The notes: generated by a model from the letters alone, not told the origin. A DNA stretch of 64,000 nucleotides from Polaribacter aquimarinus (GCF_003129485.1 NZ_QFFG01000004.1:280393-344392); one strand, 5' to 3'; shown: positions 38,585 through 47,819, counted from the stretch's first letter. Program-made: numbers and translations.

Positions 38585-39000
38585 TTGTTATTCCTATCAA
38601 GATATTGTTGTGCCTTATTTCTAAGTTCTGTCATTAACTCAGAAGGTAATAATTTTGCACACTCAATAAAATATTTTTGATATTTGTTATCTTTAGACAT
38701 ATAAACATCAAATAAAACACCATCTTCTTTTTTGTCCATTAATTTCAAAATTTCTGCAATAATTTTCTTTCCTGATTCTTTATTTGAAAAACCTGAACAA
38801 ACTTTGGCCATAGAATTATAAAAAGTTACTAAACATGCGGTATCAGCACATCCATTAATCCTCTTAACAATTTTATTTGCTAAATCACTTGTATCAGTTT
38901 TGTTAGTGTTATTTACTGGCACGCCATCACCTCCTTCAGATTGAGCTTGTGTTTGGAATGAGATGAAGAATACCAACAAAGCTGTACATAGAATTTTCAT
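38581..39000 (-). CDS. Hypothetical secreted protein
   Basis: 139 aa with a signal peptide (MKILCTALLVFFISFQTQAQ), an acidic linker (SEGGDGVPVNNTNKTDTSD) and a helical domain with Cys in NGCADTACLVTFYNSMAKVC and FIECAKLLPSEL. The four mature cysteines could form disulfides in the periplasm. No family recognised. It overlaps rsmD at the stop by 4 nt (convergent). Confidence 0.7.
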   Translation of the reverse strand: MKILCTALLVFFISFQTQAQSEGGDGVPVNNTNKTDTSDLANKIVKRINGCADTACLVTFYNSMAKVCSGFSNKESGKKIIAEILKLMDKKEDGVLFDVYMSKDNKYQKYFIECAKLLPSELMTELRNKAQQYLDRNNN

Positions 39001-39048
39001 AATTTTGTTATTTTAAAGTTACAGTACAAATATCTATAAATATACAAA

Positions 39049-39078
39049 TAAAAAAAAATACGGCAAATGCCGTATTTT
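39049..39078 (-). terminator. Terminator of the PPIase-MoxR operon
   Basis: On the minus strand AAAATACGGCA, a tiny AT-rich loop, then TGCCGTATTTT and a run of T. The stem is 11 bp (39055-39065 with 39068-39078) and it lies 59 nt after the MoxR stop. Confidence 0.85.
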
Positions 39079-39136
39079 CTTGAGAAAATTATTAAAATAT
39101 TAGAGTTATAATAAAAATAAACTATATCTTCTGCTA

Positions 39137-40090
39137 TTACATAAGAGATGTAATAATATCAGAAATTGTAACTCCTTCTGCTTCTGCTTTATAATTTTTT
39201 ACAATTCTATGAGATAATATAGGTATAGCCACAGCTTTTACATCTTCAATATCTGGAGAAAATTTTCCATTAACAGCAGCATGTGCTTTTGCTGCCAAAA
39301 TTAAGTTCTGAGAAGCCCTTGGACCCGCTCCCCAATCTAAATATTGCCTAACTAGTTCTGTTGCTTTATTAGATTTTGGTCTTGTTTTACCAACTAAATC
39401 AACCGCATATTCTATAACATTATCAGCAACTGGTACTTTACGGATTAGTTTTTGAACCTCAACAATCTCTTCTCCAGAAAATAAAGAATTAATGGCAGGT
39501 TTTACATTACCAGTTGTACTTTTTACAACTTGCACCTCCTCTTCAAAAGAAGGATACTCTAAGTTAATCGAAAACATAAACCTGTCTAACTGTGCTTCTG
39601 GTAAAGGATAAGTACCTTCTTGTTCGATAGGGTTTTGAGTTGCTAATACAAAAAATGGCAAATTTAATTTATAATGATTACCAGAAACAGTAACCGAGCG
39701 TTCTTGCATTGCTTCTAATAAAGCTGCTTGTGTTTTGGGTGGCGTTCGGTTAATTTCATCTGCCAAAATAATGTTAGAAAAAATGGGCCCTTTAATAAAT
39801 TTAAAGTGACGATTTTCATCTAAAATTTCACTTCCTAAGATATCTGAAGGCATTAAATCAGGAGTAAACTGAATTCTTTTAAAATTTAAACCTAATGCAT
39901 CAGAAATTGTATTTACTAGTAAAGTTTTAGCCAAACCAGGAACTCCTATTAATAGAGAATGCCCTCCACAAAAAATAGATAAAAGTGTATAATCTACTGC
40001 TTCGTTTTGTCCTATAATAACTTTACTTATTTCTTCTTTTAAAGCATTATACTTTTTTACTAAATTATGAACCGCTTCAACGTCTGACAT
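39137..40090 (-). CDS. MoxR-family AAA ATPase
   Basis: 317-aa AAA+ ATPase. Walker A GVPGLAKTLLVN near residue 45, Walker B ILADEINRTPPKTQAALLEA, sensor 1 FVLATQNPIEQEGTYPLPEA and the lid with GAGPRASQNLILAAKA are all standard MoxR. The proteins usually work with VWA-domain partners in metal insertion or envelope processes; none is visible here. Its start overlaps the upstream PPIase stop by 1 nt, so it is the last gene of the envelope-folding operon. Confidence 0.93.
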   Translation of the reverse strand: MSDVEAVHNLVKKYNALKEEISKVIIGQNEAVDYTLLSIFCGGHSLLIGVPGLAKTLLVNTISDALGLNFKRIQFTPDLMPSDILGSEILDENRHFKFIKGPIFSNIILADEINRTPPKTQAALLEAMQERSVTVSGNHYKLNLPFFVLATQNPIEQEGTYPLPEAQLDRFMFSINLEYPSFEEEVQVVKSTTGNVKPAINSLFSGEEIVEVQKLIRKVPVADNVIEYAVDLVGKTRPKSNKATELVRQYLDWGAGPRASQNLILAAKAHAAVNGKFSPDIEDVKAVAIPILSHRIVKNYKAEAEGVTISDIITSLM

Positions 40091-41478
40091 TATCTAGGAG
40101 ATGTTTCTTTTTTCCAATTTTTTTTAAAAGTACAGCTACTATATTCTTTACCTAATTTAATATAAGTATCTCTAATTTTACTTTTAGACCATTTCTCTAT
40201 AGTCTCTTCTTTCTTTTTTTGGAGTGCTAATTGTTGTATTTTAACATAATCTTTTACTAAATCCGCTTTATGAGTATTAACTCTATCTCTCATTAAGATA
40301 AATTTAAACATCTTTCCATTTTCTCTATCTTCATCGTAAAAAACATCTGTCATCCCTCCTTTTTCCAAATCATTAACTCTAGCATAAAAAGCAGGATCCA
40401 TTCTAGTCAAGTCAAATCTAGATTCTCCTGTAGATGGATTAATAATTAAACCTCCGCTATTTTTGGTTTCTATGTCTTGAGAGTACTTCTTAACTGCCTC
40501 TTGAAAGGTGATTTTTCCACTTTTAATATCTTGAACAATTCCTTCTACCTTTAATTTAACTTCCTTAAGTTTTTCATCTGGCACTTCTGGTTTCATTAGA
40601 ATATGAGAAGCAACTCTTGTATTTCCTTTAATAGAATGCAACTGCATTATGTGATAACCAAAATTAGATTTAAAAGGTTTAGAAACTTGACCGACATCTA
40701 AACTAAAAGCCATTTCTTTAAACTCTTTAATAAAAGAGGATTGTTTTGTTATCGTATATTCACCACCATTTTGTGTAACTCCTGGGTCATCAGAATTAAT
40801 AATGGCCTTCATCTTAAAACTAGCTCCTTCTTCTATTTGTTTTTTTATTTCATTTAATTTAGCAATAACTCTTTCATTTTCTTCTTCTGTTGGAGAGGCT
40901 AATACAACAATCTGAGCTAATTCAATTTCAGCAGGAAATTGAGGTAACTCACCTTTTTCTTTTAACCCATTAAAATACAAACGAACCTCTTCTGGAGTAA
41001 CATCGATTTTTTCAGTTATTTTCCGTTGCTCTTTTTCTATAAGAAGGTTCTCTTTCTGCACTCCATAAAGCTCTTTTTTTAGGTCAGCTAAATCATTAAA
41101 ACCATAGGCTTTTACCACTTTTTTAACATCTCCGTATTGTTGAGTAAAAAACTGAATACTTCTTTCAACTCTTTGATTAATTTCGCCTTCAGAAACTGTT
41201 ACGCTATCAATTATAGCATGGTGTGCTAATAATTTCTGTTGCATTAATTCTTCTAACATCTCGCAATTAGAAATCGTAATTTTACCCTCGCTTCTTATTT
41301 CTACTTCTTGTTTAAATTTAGCGATATCTGATTCTAAAACTATATTTTTACCTATTACAACAGCAACTCCATCAATTTTAATACTTTTTTGTGCATTTAA
41401 GTTTACACTAAAAAAAACTATGAAAGCTGTTAAAAGTTGTATTTTAATATATTTTGAAACTGTTGTTTTGTGTAGCAT
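40090..41478 (-). CDS. SurA-like peptidyl-prolyl isomerase
   Basis: 462-aa periplasmic chaperone. After a signal peptide (ending NLNAQ) come a SurA-type N-terminal region (VAVVIGKNIVLESDIAKF ... EELMQQKLLAHHAII) and two parvulin domains, one around IELAQIVVLASPTEEE to PFKSNFGYHIMQLH and one around VASHILMKPEVP. The layout matches SurA (428 aa in E. coli), which escorts outer-membrane proteins. The start region overlaps the end of the preceding lipoprotein gene by 35 nt. Confidence 0.88.
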   Translation of the reverse strand: MLHKTTVSKYIKIQLLTAFIVFFSVNLNAQKSIKIDGVAVVIGKNIVLESDIAKFKQEVEIRSEGKITISNCEMLEELMQQKLLAHHAIIDSVTVSEGEINQRVERSIQFFTQQYGDVKKVVKAYGFNDLADLKKELYGVQKENLLIEKEQRKITEKIDVTPEEVRLYFNGLKEKGELPQFPAEIELAQIVVLASPTEEENERVIAKLNEIKKQIEEGASFKMKAIINSDDPGVTQNGGEYTITKQSSFIKEFKEMAFSLDVGQVSKPFKSNFGYHIMQLHSIKGNTRVASHILMKPEVPDEKLKEVKLKVEGIVQDIKSGKITFQEAVKKYSQDIETKNSGGLIINPSTGESRFDLTRMDPAFYARVNDLEKGGMTDVFYDEDRENGKMFKFILMRDRVNTHKADLVKDYVKIQQLALQKKKEETIEKWSKSKIRDTYIKLGKEYSSCTFKKNWKKETSPR

Positions 41479-42289
41479 CTTTTACTAATATTTTTTCAAT
41501 CTCTCTAATTAATTCAATTTTACGTTTGTGTAAAATCATCTGTTTTATGGTTGGTTTTATATAGCTTAACGGTGCTATTGAATTCCGCTTTAAAACATCT
41601 TTTATAGCGACCAAATATAAACCTATTGAGTCTTGTTTTTGAATGAATTTTGTTTTTTTTAACAGTTTTTCTTTAGAAAAGGGAAGTTTTAACAAAATGT
41701 TATCTAAAGGAATCCAAATTGAATCGTTAAACTGATGAAATTTAAAACTTAACTGTTGCTTTTCTAATGTTTCTAAATCTTCTATATCATCAGATTTAAA
41801 CAACTCTACAAACTCTTTTTTATCAATTACATTTGCATCAAAATGAAGATATCTAATTTTAACAAGCTCTTCATTTAATCTAAAGTTATTATTGTTTAAT
41901 TGATAATACTCTTCTACCTCTTCATCAAAAATTAAAGTATCTAATCTTTCTTTTATAAGTTGTTCTTTATATTTATTTATTAAAAGACTCTCTTTGTAAT
42001 CAAGAACCAATTTATCAATTTCGTTAATATCATTTAAAGAACTATTATTGTTAGCTTTCTTTAGCAAAAGTTTTTTTATAGCCCAATCTTGAATATAACT
42101 TCTTACTATAACCAAACTATCAGCTTTACTGATATTATTTGGTAATATATTTTTTAAATCTTCTCTAAAAAGTTTATCTGTGTTAACAATTGCTACAATT
42201 TCTGACGATTTATCATTCTTCTCTTGTATATTAAAATAATCACAAGAGACTAATAGTAAAACCAATAAAAAAAATGCAATTTTTTTCAT
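41444..42289 (-). CDS. PPIase-operon lipoprotein (SurA-N-like)
   Basis: 281-aa lipoprotein with lipobox LLVSC at about residue 16. A SurA-N-like stretch (IVAIVNTDKLFREDLKNILPN ...) is followed by helices and the segment QKQDSIGLYLVAIKDVLKRNSIAPLSYIKP, but I see no clear parvulin catalytic loop. It is often annotated as a peptidyl-prolyl isomerase from its neighbours. It probably serves as a membrane-anchored chaperone module between the two real parvulins; it starts directly at the stop of the upstream gene. Confidence 0.7.
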   Translation of the reverse strand: MKKIAFFLLVLLLVSCDYFNIQEKNDKSSEIVAIVNTDKLFREDLKNILPNNISKADSLVIVRSYIQDWAIKKLLLKKANNNSSLNDINEIDKLVLDYKESLLINKYKEQLIKERLDTLIFDEEVEEYYQLNNNNFRLNEELVKIRYLHFDANVIDKKEFVELFKSDDIEDLETLEKQQLSFKFHQFNDSIWIPLDNILLKLPFSKEKLLKKTKFIQKQDSIGLYLVAIKDVLKRNSIAPLSYIKPTIKQMILHKRKIELIREIEKILVKDATQNNSFKIY

Positions 42290-43921
42290 CTATTTCTTAT
42301 AGAATTTTATTAACTTTTTAAGTTGTCTTTTATTAACTTTTATTTTGCTTTTCTTTCTTAAATCTGCAATCCATGTTTTTTCTAAATAATTTTGGTAATC
42401 ATTCATTACCTGCCCTTTAACTGATTTAAGTTCTTTAGAATTATAATTTTTAAGGTTCTTTTTGTAATAGTTTTTGAGTCCTATGGTGTCTTTAGAAGAC
42501 TTGTTCCAAATTTTTTCTTGCATTAATTCAAACAGTAACAAACCATCTTCATATTCTTTTAAAGTATTAGCATATTCTGGTTCTGTATAAATTAGGTTTT
42601 CTTTATAATACTCAATAATTTGATTGTCCTTAAACTCTTCAAATAAAACATAAACTGGTTTATGTCTTCTATTTCTAATATACTTAATAAACGTTTCTTG
42701 TTTAATTTTTTTATCATTTATTGAAAATAAAGTTGATTGTAAAGAATCTACAGGTAAAGATCTAATGTTTTTTCTATTTAAAATCTTTTTTGATTCTTCA
42801 TTTTCTAAAATAGAATATTTACTCTTTAATTTATTAATTACAGCTTTATCACTTAACTGCATTCTTGAGCTCGATTTTATTTTCTTTTTCAATTCGCCTT
42901 TCATCTCTTCAAAAGATTTCACAGGATGAATTTTAATTAGTTTTGCAATATGCCAACCATAGCGAGTTCTAAAAGGTTTAGAAAATTCTCCAGGAGATTT
43001 TAAACTAAGAATAGCATCCGAAAAAGGTTTTACCATTCTACTAGGTTTAAATTTACCCAATTTTCCACCTCTATTTTTTGTACCAGAATCTTCTGAGTAT
43101 TGTTTAGCTAAATCTTCAAATTTTTCATTTTTCAACAGCTTATTATAAACACTATCAATTTTGGATTTCCCTTTATTACTTATATCTCTCACTAATATAT
43201 GTGCTCCTTCTATTTCTCCAAGAGAAGCCCTAAGATCATCAACTTTTAAAATATGATATCCAAAACGAGTTCTAAACGGCATAGAAGTTTCTCCAACTTT
43301 AGTTTCATAAGCTGCAACTTCGAAAGGATACACCATATTAAATGCAGAAAAATAACCTAAATTACCTTCATTTCCTTTTCTTCCAGTATTGGGATCATCT
43401 TTTGCAGAAGGATCTTCTGAAGTTTCTACTGCTACTTTTTCAAAGCCTTCACCGTTCACAATTCTTTCTCTAATTTTAAGAATTTTATTGTAAGCTAATA
43501 GTGTATCTTTTGGCAATGCATCTTTTGATGTTCTTATTAAAATATGCTTAGCTTTAACCTCATTAATAGTTCTATAATAAGCATCTTTAATCAATTTGTC
43601 AATAAAAGATGTGTCTTGTAAATAAGGAGCGGAAAGCTGATTTTTATACGTTTCCATCTCTCTAATGTAAGTTGGTAAAGTATCTAATTTCAAATAATAA
43701 GCTTGTTTTACTTTTAATTTATAATTAATATATAAATCTAAATTTTTAGTAACATCTTTTGCTTCAGCATTATCTATAGCATCTAAGTTTTTTTCATAAA
43801 CACGTTTGAATTCTGAAACGGTCGTTTCCTCACCGTTAATTGTAACTAAAACTTTATCTTTTTTTTGTGAAAAAACTGATGCTGATAAACTTAAAATAAA
43901 TAATAAAACTATTTTTTTCAT
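42290..43921 (-). CDS. Periplasmic parvulin-type PPIase with two PpiC domains
   Basis: 543 aa with a signal peptide (ending SVFSQ), an N-terminal helical chaperone part, and two parvulin domains: VKAKHILIRTSKD to FRTRFGYHILKVDDL, and EGAHILVRDIS to FRTRYGWHIAKLIKI. A long C-terminal basic helical region (ending KVNKRQLKKLIKFYKK) follows. It lies 10 nt downstream of the DUF493 gene and directly before the lipoprotein gene. Confidence 0.9.
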   Translation of the reverse strand: MKKIVLLFILSLSASVFSQKKDKVLVTINGEETTVSEFKRVYEKNLDAIDNAEAKDVTKNLDLYINYKLKVKQAYYLKLDTLPTYIREMETYKNQLSAPYLQDTSFIDKLIKDAYYRTINEVKAKHILIRTSKDALPKDTLLAYNKILKIRERIVNGEGFEKVAVETSEDPSAKDDPNTGRKGNEGNLGYFSAFNMVYPFEVAAYETKVGETSMPFRTRFGYHILKVDDLRASLGEIEGAHILVRDISNKGKSKIDSVYNKLLKNEKFEDLAKQYSEDSGTKNRGGKLGKFKPSRMVKPFSDAILSLKSPGEFSKPFRTRYGWHIAKLIKIHPVKSFEEMKGELKKKIKSSSRMQLSDKAVINKLKSKYSILENEESKKILNRKNIRSLPVDSLQSTLFSINDKKIKQETFIKYIRNRRHKPVYVLFEEFKDNQIIEYYKENLIYTEPEYANTLKEYEDGLLLFELMQEKIWNKSSKDTIGLKNYYKKNLKNYNSKELKSVKGQVMNDYQNYLEKTWIADLRKKSKIKVNKRQLKKLIKFYKK

Positions 43922-43931
43922 AAACTAATTA

Positions 43932-44213
43932 TTATAACGAAATGATTCCTTTAATTTTTTCTGCTTTTTTATAATAAGAGATAATCTCTTCTGATTTTTC
44001 TATTTTTAATACGATGGAAACACTAATATATTTTCCTGTTTTAGATTTTTTTGTATTAATTATTGCCCCTTTGTTATTAAACAATTCTTCTACTTCGTCT
44101 ACTTGACTACCATCAGAAGGTACAATAAACTTATACATATAATCTGCAGGAAATTTTGTAGTTTCATCCAACTGATTTTTTAGCTTGGTGTAAAACTCAT
44201 TTTTATCACTCAT
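43932..44213 (-). CDS. DUF493 (YbeD-like) protein
   Basis: 93-aa small ACT-like-fold protein; FPADYMYKFIVPSD and VSIVLKIEKSEEIISYYKKA are characteristic. In E. coli, YbeD-type proteins have regulatory roles not fully resolved. Here it is the first gene of the folding operon with the PPIases and MoxR. Confidence 0.85.
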   Translation of the reverse strand: MSDKNEFYTKLKNQLDETTKFPADYMYKFIVPSDGSQVDEVEELFNNKGAIINTKKSKTGKYISVSIVLKIEKSEEIISYYKKAEKIKGIISL

Positions 44214-44292
44214 ATTTATATTTTTAGTAAAAAATTACCAAATCACAATTTACAAAATTACATTAAAAATTAGTTTTATAAAGGGAATGATT

Positions 44293-44300
44293 TATTTTTG
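44293..44300 (+). promoter_or_regulatory. -7 element directly before the AAA NTPase gene
   Basis: TATTTTTG matches TAnnTTTG and ends 4 nt before the ATG at 44305; TTAG-like sequence stands about 20 nt further upstream. This predicts a leaderless transcript and decides the start. Confidence 0.5.
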
Positions 44301-44304
44301 TGAG

Positions 44305-44847
44305 ATGCAACAAAAAATTGTGCTTATTGGAGGTCCAGGAACTGGCAAAACATCTGTTTTAAATGAATTGATACAAAGAGGTTTTTACTGTATGCCAGAA
44401 GTATCTAGAGAAGTCACTTTAAAAGCCAAAGAACAAGGAATAGAGCAATTGTTTTTAACAGAGCCTTTAGTATTTAGTGAAATGTTGTTAGAGGGTAGAG
44501 AATTACAATATCTTAATGCGGATAAAAATGATAATAACATTGTTTTTTTTGATAGAGGAATTCCTGACATTCACGCCTACATGGATTTTTTTAAAACTAA
44601 CTATCCTGATACTTTTCTAAATAAAAGCAAGAAATATCAATACAGTAAAATATTTCATTTTGCTCCTTGGAAAGAAATACATACAACTGATAATGAACGT
44701 TATGAAAGTTTTGAAGAATCTAAAACTATAGATAAATTCTTATTGAAAGCATATTCAGAGTTAGGTTATAAAATTTGCAATGTTCCTTTTGGTTCTATTA
44801 AAGAAAGAACTGATTTTATTTTAAACTCACTTTCTTGTGATATATGA
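44305..44847 (+). CDS. AAA-type NTPase/kinase (NadR-like domain)
   Basis: 180-aa P-loop protein. Walker A is IGGPGTGKTSVLNEL near residue 10, then PEVSREVTLKAKEQG, and a Walker B-like IVFFDRGIPDIHAYMDF. This is the AAA_28 / NadR-type kinase pattern of unknown substrate. The ATG at 44305 is chosen over 44287 because the -7 box at 44293-44300 would otherwise be inside the gene. Its stop overlaps the recQ start by 4 nt. Confidence 0.82.
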   Translation: MQQKIVLIGGPGTGKTSVLNELIQRGFYCMPEVSREVTLKAKEQGIEQLFLTEPLVFSEMLLEGRELQYLNADKNDNNIVFFDRGIPDIHAYMDFFKTNYPDTFLNKSKKYQYSKIFHFAPWKEIHTTDNERYESFEESKTIDKFLLKAYSELGYKICNVPFGSIKERTDFILNSLSCDI

Positions 44848-46736
44848 TAAAGTCTCCAAAAGAAATATTAAAAATTTATTGGGGGTTTTCTGATTTCAGA
44901 CAGTCACAAGAAGAAATAATCAATTCAGTTTTAGCACAAAAAGATGTAATTGCGCTATTGCCAACAGGTGGCGGAAAATCTGTTTGCTTTCAACTACCCG
45001 CAATTCTTAAGGATGGAGTATGTTTGGTTATTTCTCCTTTAATTGCTTTAATGCAAGATCAAGTTGAAAATTTAAAGCAAAAAGGCATTAAAGCTGCTGC
45101 AATACCTTCTGGTGCAACACAAGACGAAATCATAACTTTTTTTGATAACATTAAATTTGGTAATTATAAGTTCTTATACATTTCTCCAGAAAGGTTACAA
45201 TCCAAATTTATTCAGCAAAAAATAAAAGCATTAAACATAAATTTATTTGCAATAGATGAAGCGCATTGTATTTCTGAATGGGGACACGATTTTAGGCCTT
45301 CTTATAGAAATATTAAAATTTTAAAAGAACTAAAACCTGCAACAAATTTTATAGCTTTAACAGCAACTGCAAACCAAAAGGTAATTGATGATATTTCTAA
45401 AAACTTAAATCTTGAAAATCCAGAAATTTTTAAAAAATCTTTTTCAAGAGAAAAATTAGCTTATCAAATTTTTAAGGTTGAAGACAAATTACATCGTTTA
45501 CTCCAAATCTTTACAAAAACAAAAACTCCTGCAATTGTATATGTAAACTCACGTAAAAATACAATTGAAATTGCTAACTTTTTAAATGCAAATGGATTTA
45601 AAAGTTCTTTTTATCACGGAGGTTTATCAACTATTGAAAAACAAATTTCTTTCGATAATTGGATGTCAGAAAAAACACCTGTTATGGTGGCTACAAATGC
45701 TTTTGGTATGGGAATTGATAAATCGAATGTTGGTTTGGTTATTCATTACAATTTACCAACAAGTATCGAAAATTACATACAAGAAGCTGGAAGAGCAGGG
45801 AGAAATAGCAAAAAATCTTTTGCAGCACTTTTATACAATGAACATGATGTTTCTTTGTTAGAGTCACAGCAAGAAAAATCATCACCTACAATTAAAGAAA
45901 TAAAAGAGGTTTTAAAAAATTTATACCAACATTTTAGAATTTCTTTTGGCGAATTATCAATAGGAAATTTTGATTTTAATTTGTTAGATTTTTGTAAAAA
46001 ATATAACCTCTCTACTTTTAAAATTGATGTAGTTTTAAAAATTCTATCAAACAATGGTATTATAGAAATTGATTCGAATTTCAATCAAAAATCAATATTA
46101 CAATTTAAAGCAACAAGTAATCAAGTTTTAAACTATGCTAAAAACAATAAAAATATCAGTCATTTTATAAGTACCATTCTAAGAACTTATGGTGGTTTGT
46201 TTGAACAGGAAACTAAGATTAACGAGTTTATCATTGCAAAAAAAGTAGGAATTACTTCCAAACAAGTGCTTTTAAATCTTAAAAAATTACACGAAGATGA
46301 AATTGCTACATATAAAGGAGTAACTTCTAATGCTAGTATTTCTTTTTTAGTTCCAAGAGAAGATGATAAAACAGTAAATAGATGTTCTAAAGAAATTAAG
46401 ATTTATCTAAACCAGAAAAAGAAAAAAACTAAAGATTTTATCAAATTTGTGAAAAATGATGAAATTTGTAGAAGTATTCAGGTTTTAGAGTATTTTGATG
46501 AGAACTCAACAAAAAAGTGCGGTATTTGTGATGTTTGCTTAAAAGAGAAGAAAAAAACTAAGGTTGATATATCGCAAAAAATACTTCAACTTTTAAGATG
46601 TGGACAAACTTTATCTTCTTCAGAAATAAGAACACATTTAAGAATTGATGAAAAAGACATTTTAATACATTTGCAACAATTATTAACATCAAATAAAATA
46701 AAAATCAATCATCAAAATAAATACCAATTAAATTAA
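44844..46736 (+). CDS. recQ: ATP-dependent DNA helicase RecQ
   Basis: 630 aa. Helicase motifs include LLPTGGGKSVCFQLPA (Walker A), AIDEAHCISEWGHDFRPSY (DEAH with the aromatic-rich loop), ATNAFGMGIDKSNV and QEAGRAGRNSK. The RQC zinc site is visible as C...CGICDVC near residue 545. A winged-helix-like end follows and I do not see a full HRDC domain, so the C-terminus is shorter than in E. coli RecQ architecture. It functions in recombination and fork repair. fmt starts 4 nt after its stop. Confidence 0.94.
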   Translation: MIKSPKEILKIYWGFSDFRQSQEEIINSVLAQKDVIALLPTGGGKSVCFQLPAILKDGVCLVISPLIALMQDQVENLKQKGIKAAAIPSGATQDEIITFFDNIKFGNYKFLYISPERLQSKFIQQKIKALNINLFAIDEAHCISEWGHDFRPSYRNIKILKELKPATNFIALTATANQKVIDDISKNLNLENPEIFKKSFSREKLAYQIFKVEDKLHRLLQIFTKTKTPAIVYVNSRKNTIEIANFLNANGFKSSFYHGGLSTIEKQISFDNWMSEKTPVMVATNAFGMGIDKSNVGLVIHYNLPTSIENYIQEAGRAGRNSKKSFAALLYNEHDVSLLESQQEKSSPTIKEIKEVLKNLYQHFRISFGELSIGNFDFNLLDFCKKYNLSTFKIDVVLKILSNNGIIEIDSNFNQKSILQFKATSNQVLNYAKNNKNISHFISTILRTYGGLFEQETKINEFIIAKKVGITSKQVLLNLKKLHEDEIATYKGVTSNASISFLVPREDDKTVNRCSKEIKIYLNQKKKKTKDFIKFVKNDEICRSIQVLEYFDENSTKKCGICDVCLKEKKKTKVDISQKILQLLRCGQTLSSSEIRTHLRIDEKDILIHLQQLLTSNKIKINHQNKYQLN

Positions 46737-46740
46737 AATT

Positions 46741-47685
46741 ATGAAAGACTTACGTATAGTTTTTATGGGAACTCCAGATTTTGCAGTTACTATTCTAAAA
46801 CACTTGGTAGAGAACAATTATAATGTAGTTGGTGTAATTACTGCCACAGACAAACCTGCTGGTAGAGGAAGAAAACTAAACGAATCTGCAGTTAAGAAAT
46901 ATGCAAAATCTGTAGATTTACCTATTCTACAACCTAAAAATCTTAAAAACGAAGATTTTTTAGATGATTTAAAAGCTTTAAATGCCAATTTACAAATTGT
47001 AGTTGCCTTTAGAATGTTGCCAAAAGTTGTATGGAAAATGCCTAAATACGGCACTTTTAACCTACACGCATCGCTCTTACCAGAATATAGAGGTGCAGCC
47101 CCAATACATTGGGCGATAATAAATGGAGAAACAAAAACGGGTGTTACCACTTTTTTTATTGATGATAAAATTGACACGGGAGAAATTATCTTACAAGATG
47201 AAATTTCGATTGCTGATAATGAAACTGTAGGGAGTTTACACGATAGAATGATGTTTATAGGAGCTGAATTGGTTGCTAAAACTGTTAATTTAATCTCTAC
47301 AGAAAAAATAAACACCACTAAACAACCAGAACGAGAGGAAAAATCTGCACCAAAACTAAATCCTGAAAACACAAAAATTAATTGGAACGATACTATTGAT
47401 AACATCTACAATAAAATTAGAGGTTTAAACCCTTTCCCAACTGCTTGGACAATTTTTTGCAATAATAATGAAGAAATAACCGCTAAGATTTATGCGATTC
47501 GGAAAGAATTAGAAAATCATAATTTTAAAATTGGCGCAATCATCACCTCAAAGAAAGATTTAAAAGTTGCGGTAAAAAATGGTTTTATAATTATTGATGA
47601 AATTAAACTTTCTGGAAAGAAAAAAATGGACTCAAAAAGTCTTTTAAATGGTTACACTTTTCATAAAGACTCTAGAATGTTGTAA
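46741..47685 (+). CDS. fmt: Methionyl-tRNA formyltransferase
   Basis: 314-aa enzyme that formylates initiator Met-tRNA. The N-terminus RIVFMGTPDFAVTIL, the formyl-transfer motif FNLHASLLPEYRGAAPIHWAI with the Asn-His pair, the loop GVTTFFIDDKIDTG and the C-terminal OB-like domain (NWNDTIDNIYNKIRGLNPFP) are all present. Normal length. It lies at the end of the AAA-recQ-fmt unit. Confidence 0.96.
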   Translation: MKDLRIVFMGTPDFAVTILKHLVENNYNVVGVITATDKPAGRGRKLNESAVKKYAKSVDLPILQPKNLKNEDFLDDLKALNANLQIVVAFRMLPKVVWKMPKYGTFNLHASLLPEYRGAAPIHWAIINGETKTGVTTFFIDDKIDTGEIILQDEISIADNETVGSLHDRMMFIGAELVAKTVNLISTEKINTTKQPEREEKSAPKLNPENTKINWNDTIDNIYNKIRGLNPFPTAWTIFCNNNEEITAKIYAIRKELENHNFKIGAIITSKKDLKVAVKNGFIIIDEIKLSGKKKMDSKSLLNGYTFHKDSRML

Positions 47686-47690
47686 AGCCT

Positions 47691-47763
47691 TTATCCACAA
47701 GGATTGTAGGGTTTTTTATTTTTCCAACTAGCTTTATTAACAATTTACTATCATTTATTAACA
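47691..47763. other. Cluster of three DnaA-box-like 9-mers
   Basis: TTATCCACA at 47691-47699 is a perfect consensus DnaA box. TTATTAACA, one mismatch from TTATNCACA, occurs at 47734-47742 and 47755-47763, all on the same strand, with starts 43 and 21 nt apart. They stand in the AT-rich fmt-HU gap. It may be a DnaA-binding regulatory site or chance; an origin claim is not supported by sequence alone. Confidence 0.35.
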
Positions 47764-47788
47764 AAATGATGCTTTTTTAAGAATCAAA

Positions 47789-47819
47789 TTTGCATAAGCC
47801 CTTAATCCGTCTATATTTG
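47789..47819 (+). promoter_or_regulatory. Promoter of the HU gene
   Basis: TTTG at 47789-47792, exactly 19 bases, then TATATTTG at 47812-47819. This is a perfect Bacteroidota housekeeping promoter, giving a leader of about 48 nt. Confidence 0.82.

Noticed and set aside
46818..47405. 195-aa frame antisense to fmt
   Set aside because: It is a shadow of fmt codons; long only because the genome is AT-rich and stops are masked by the fmt frame.
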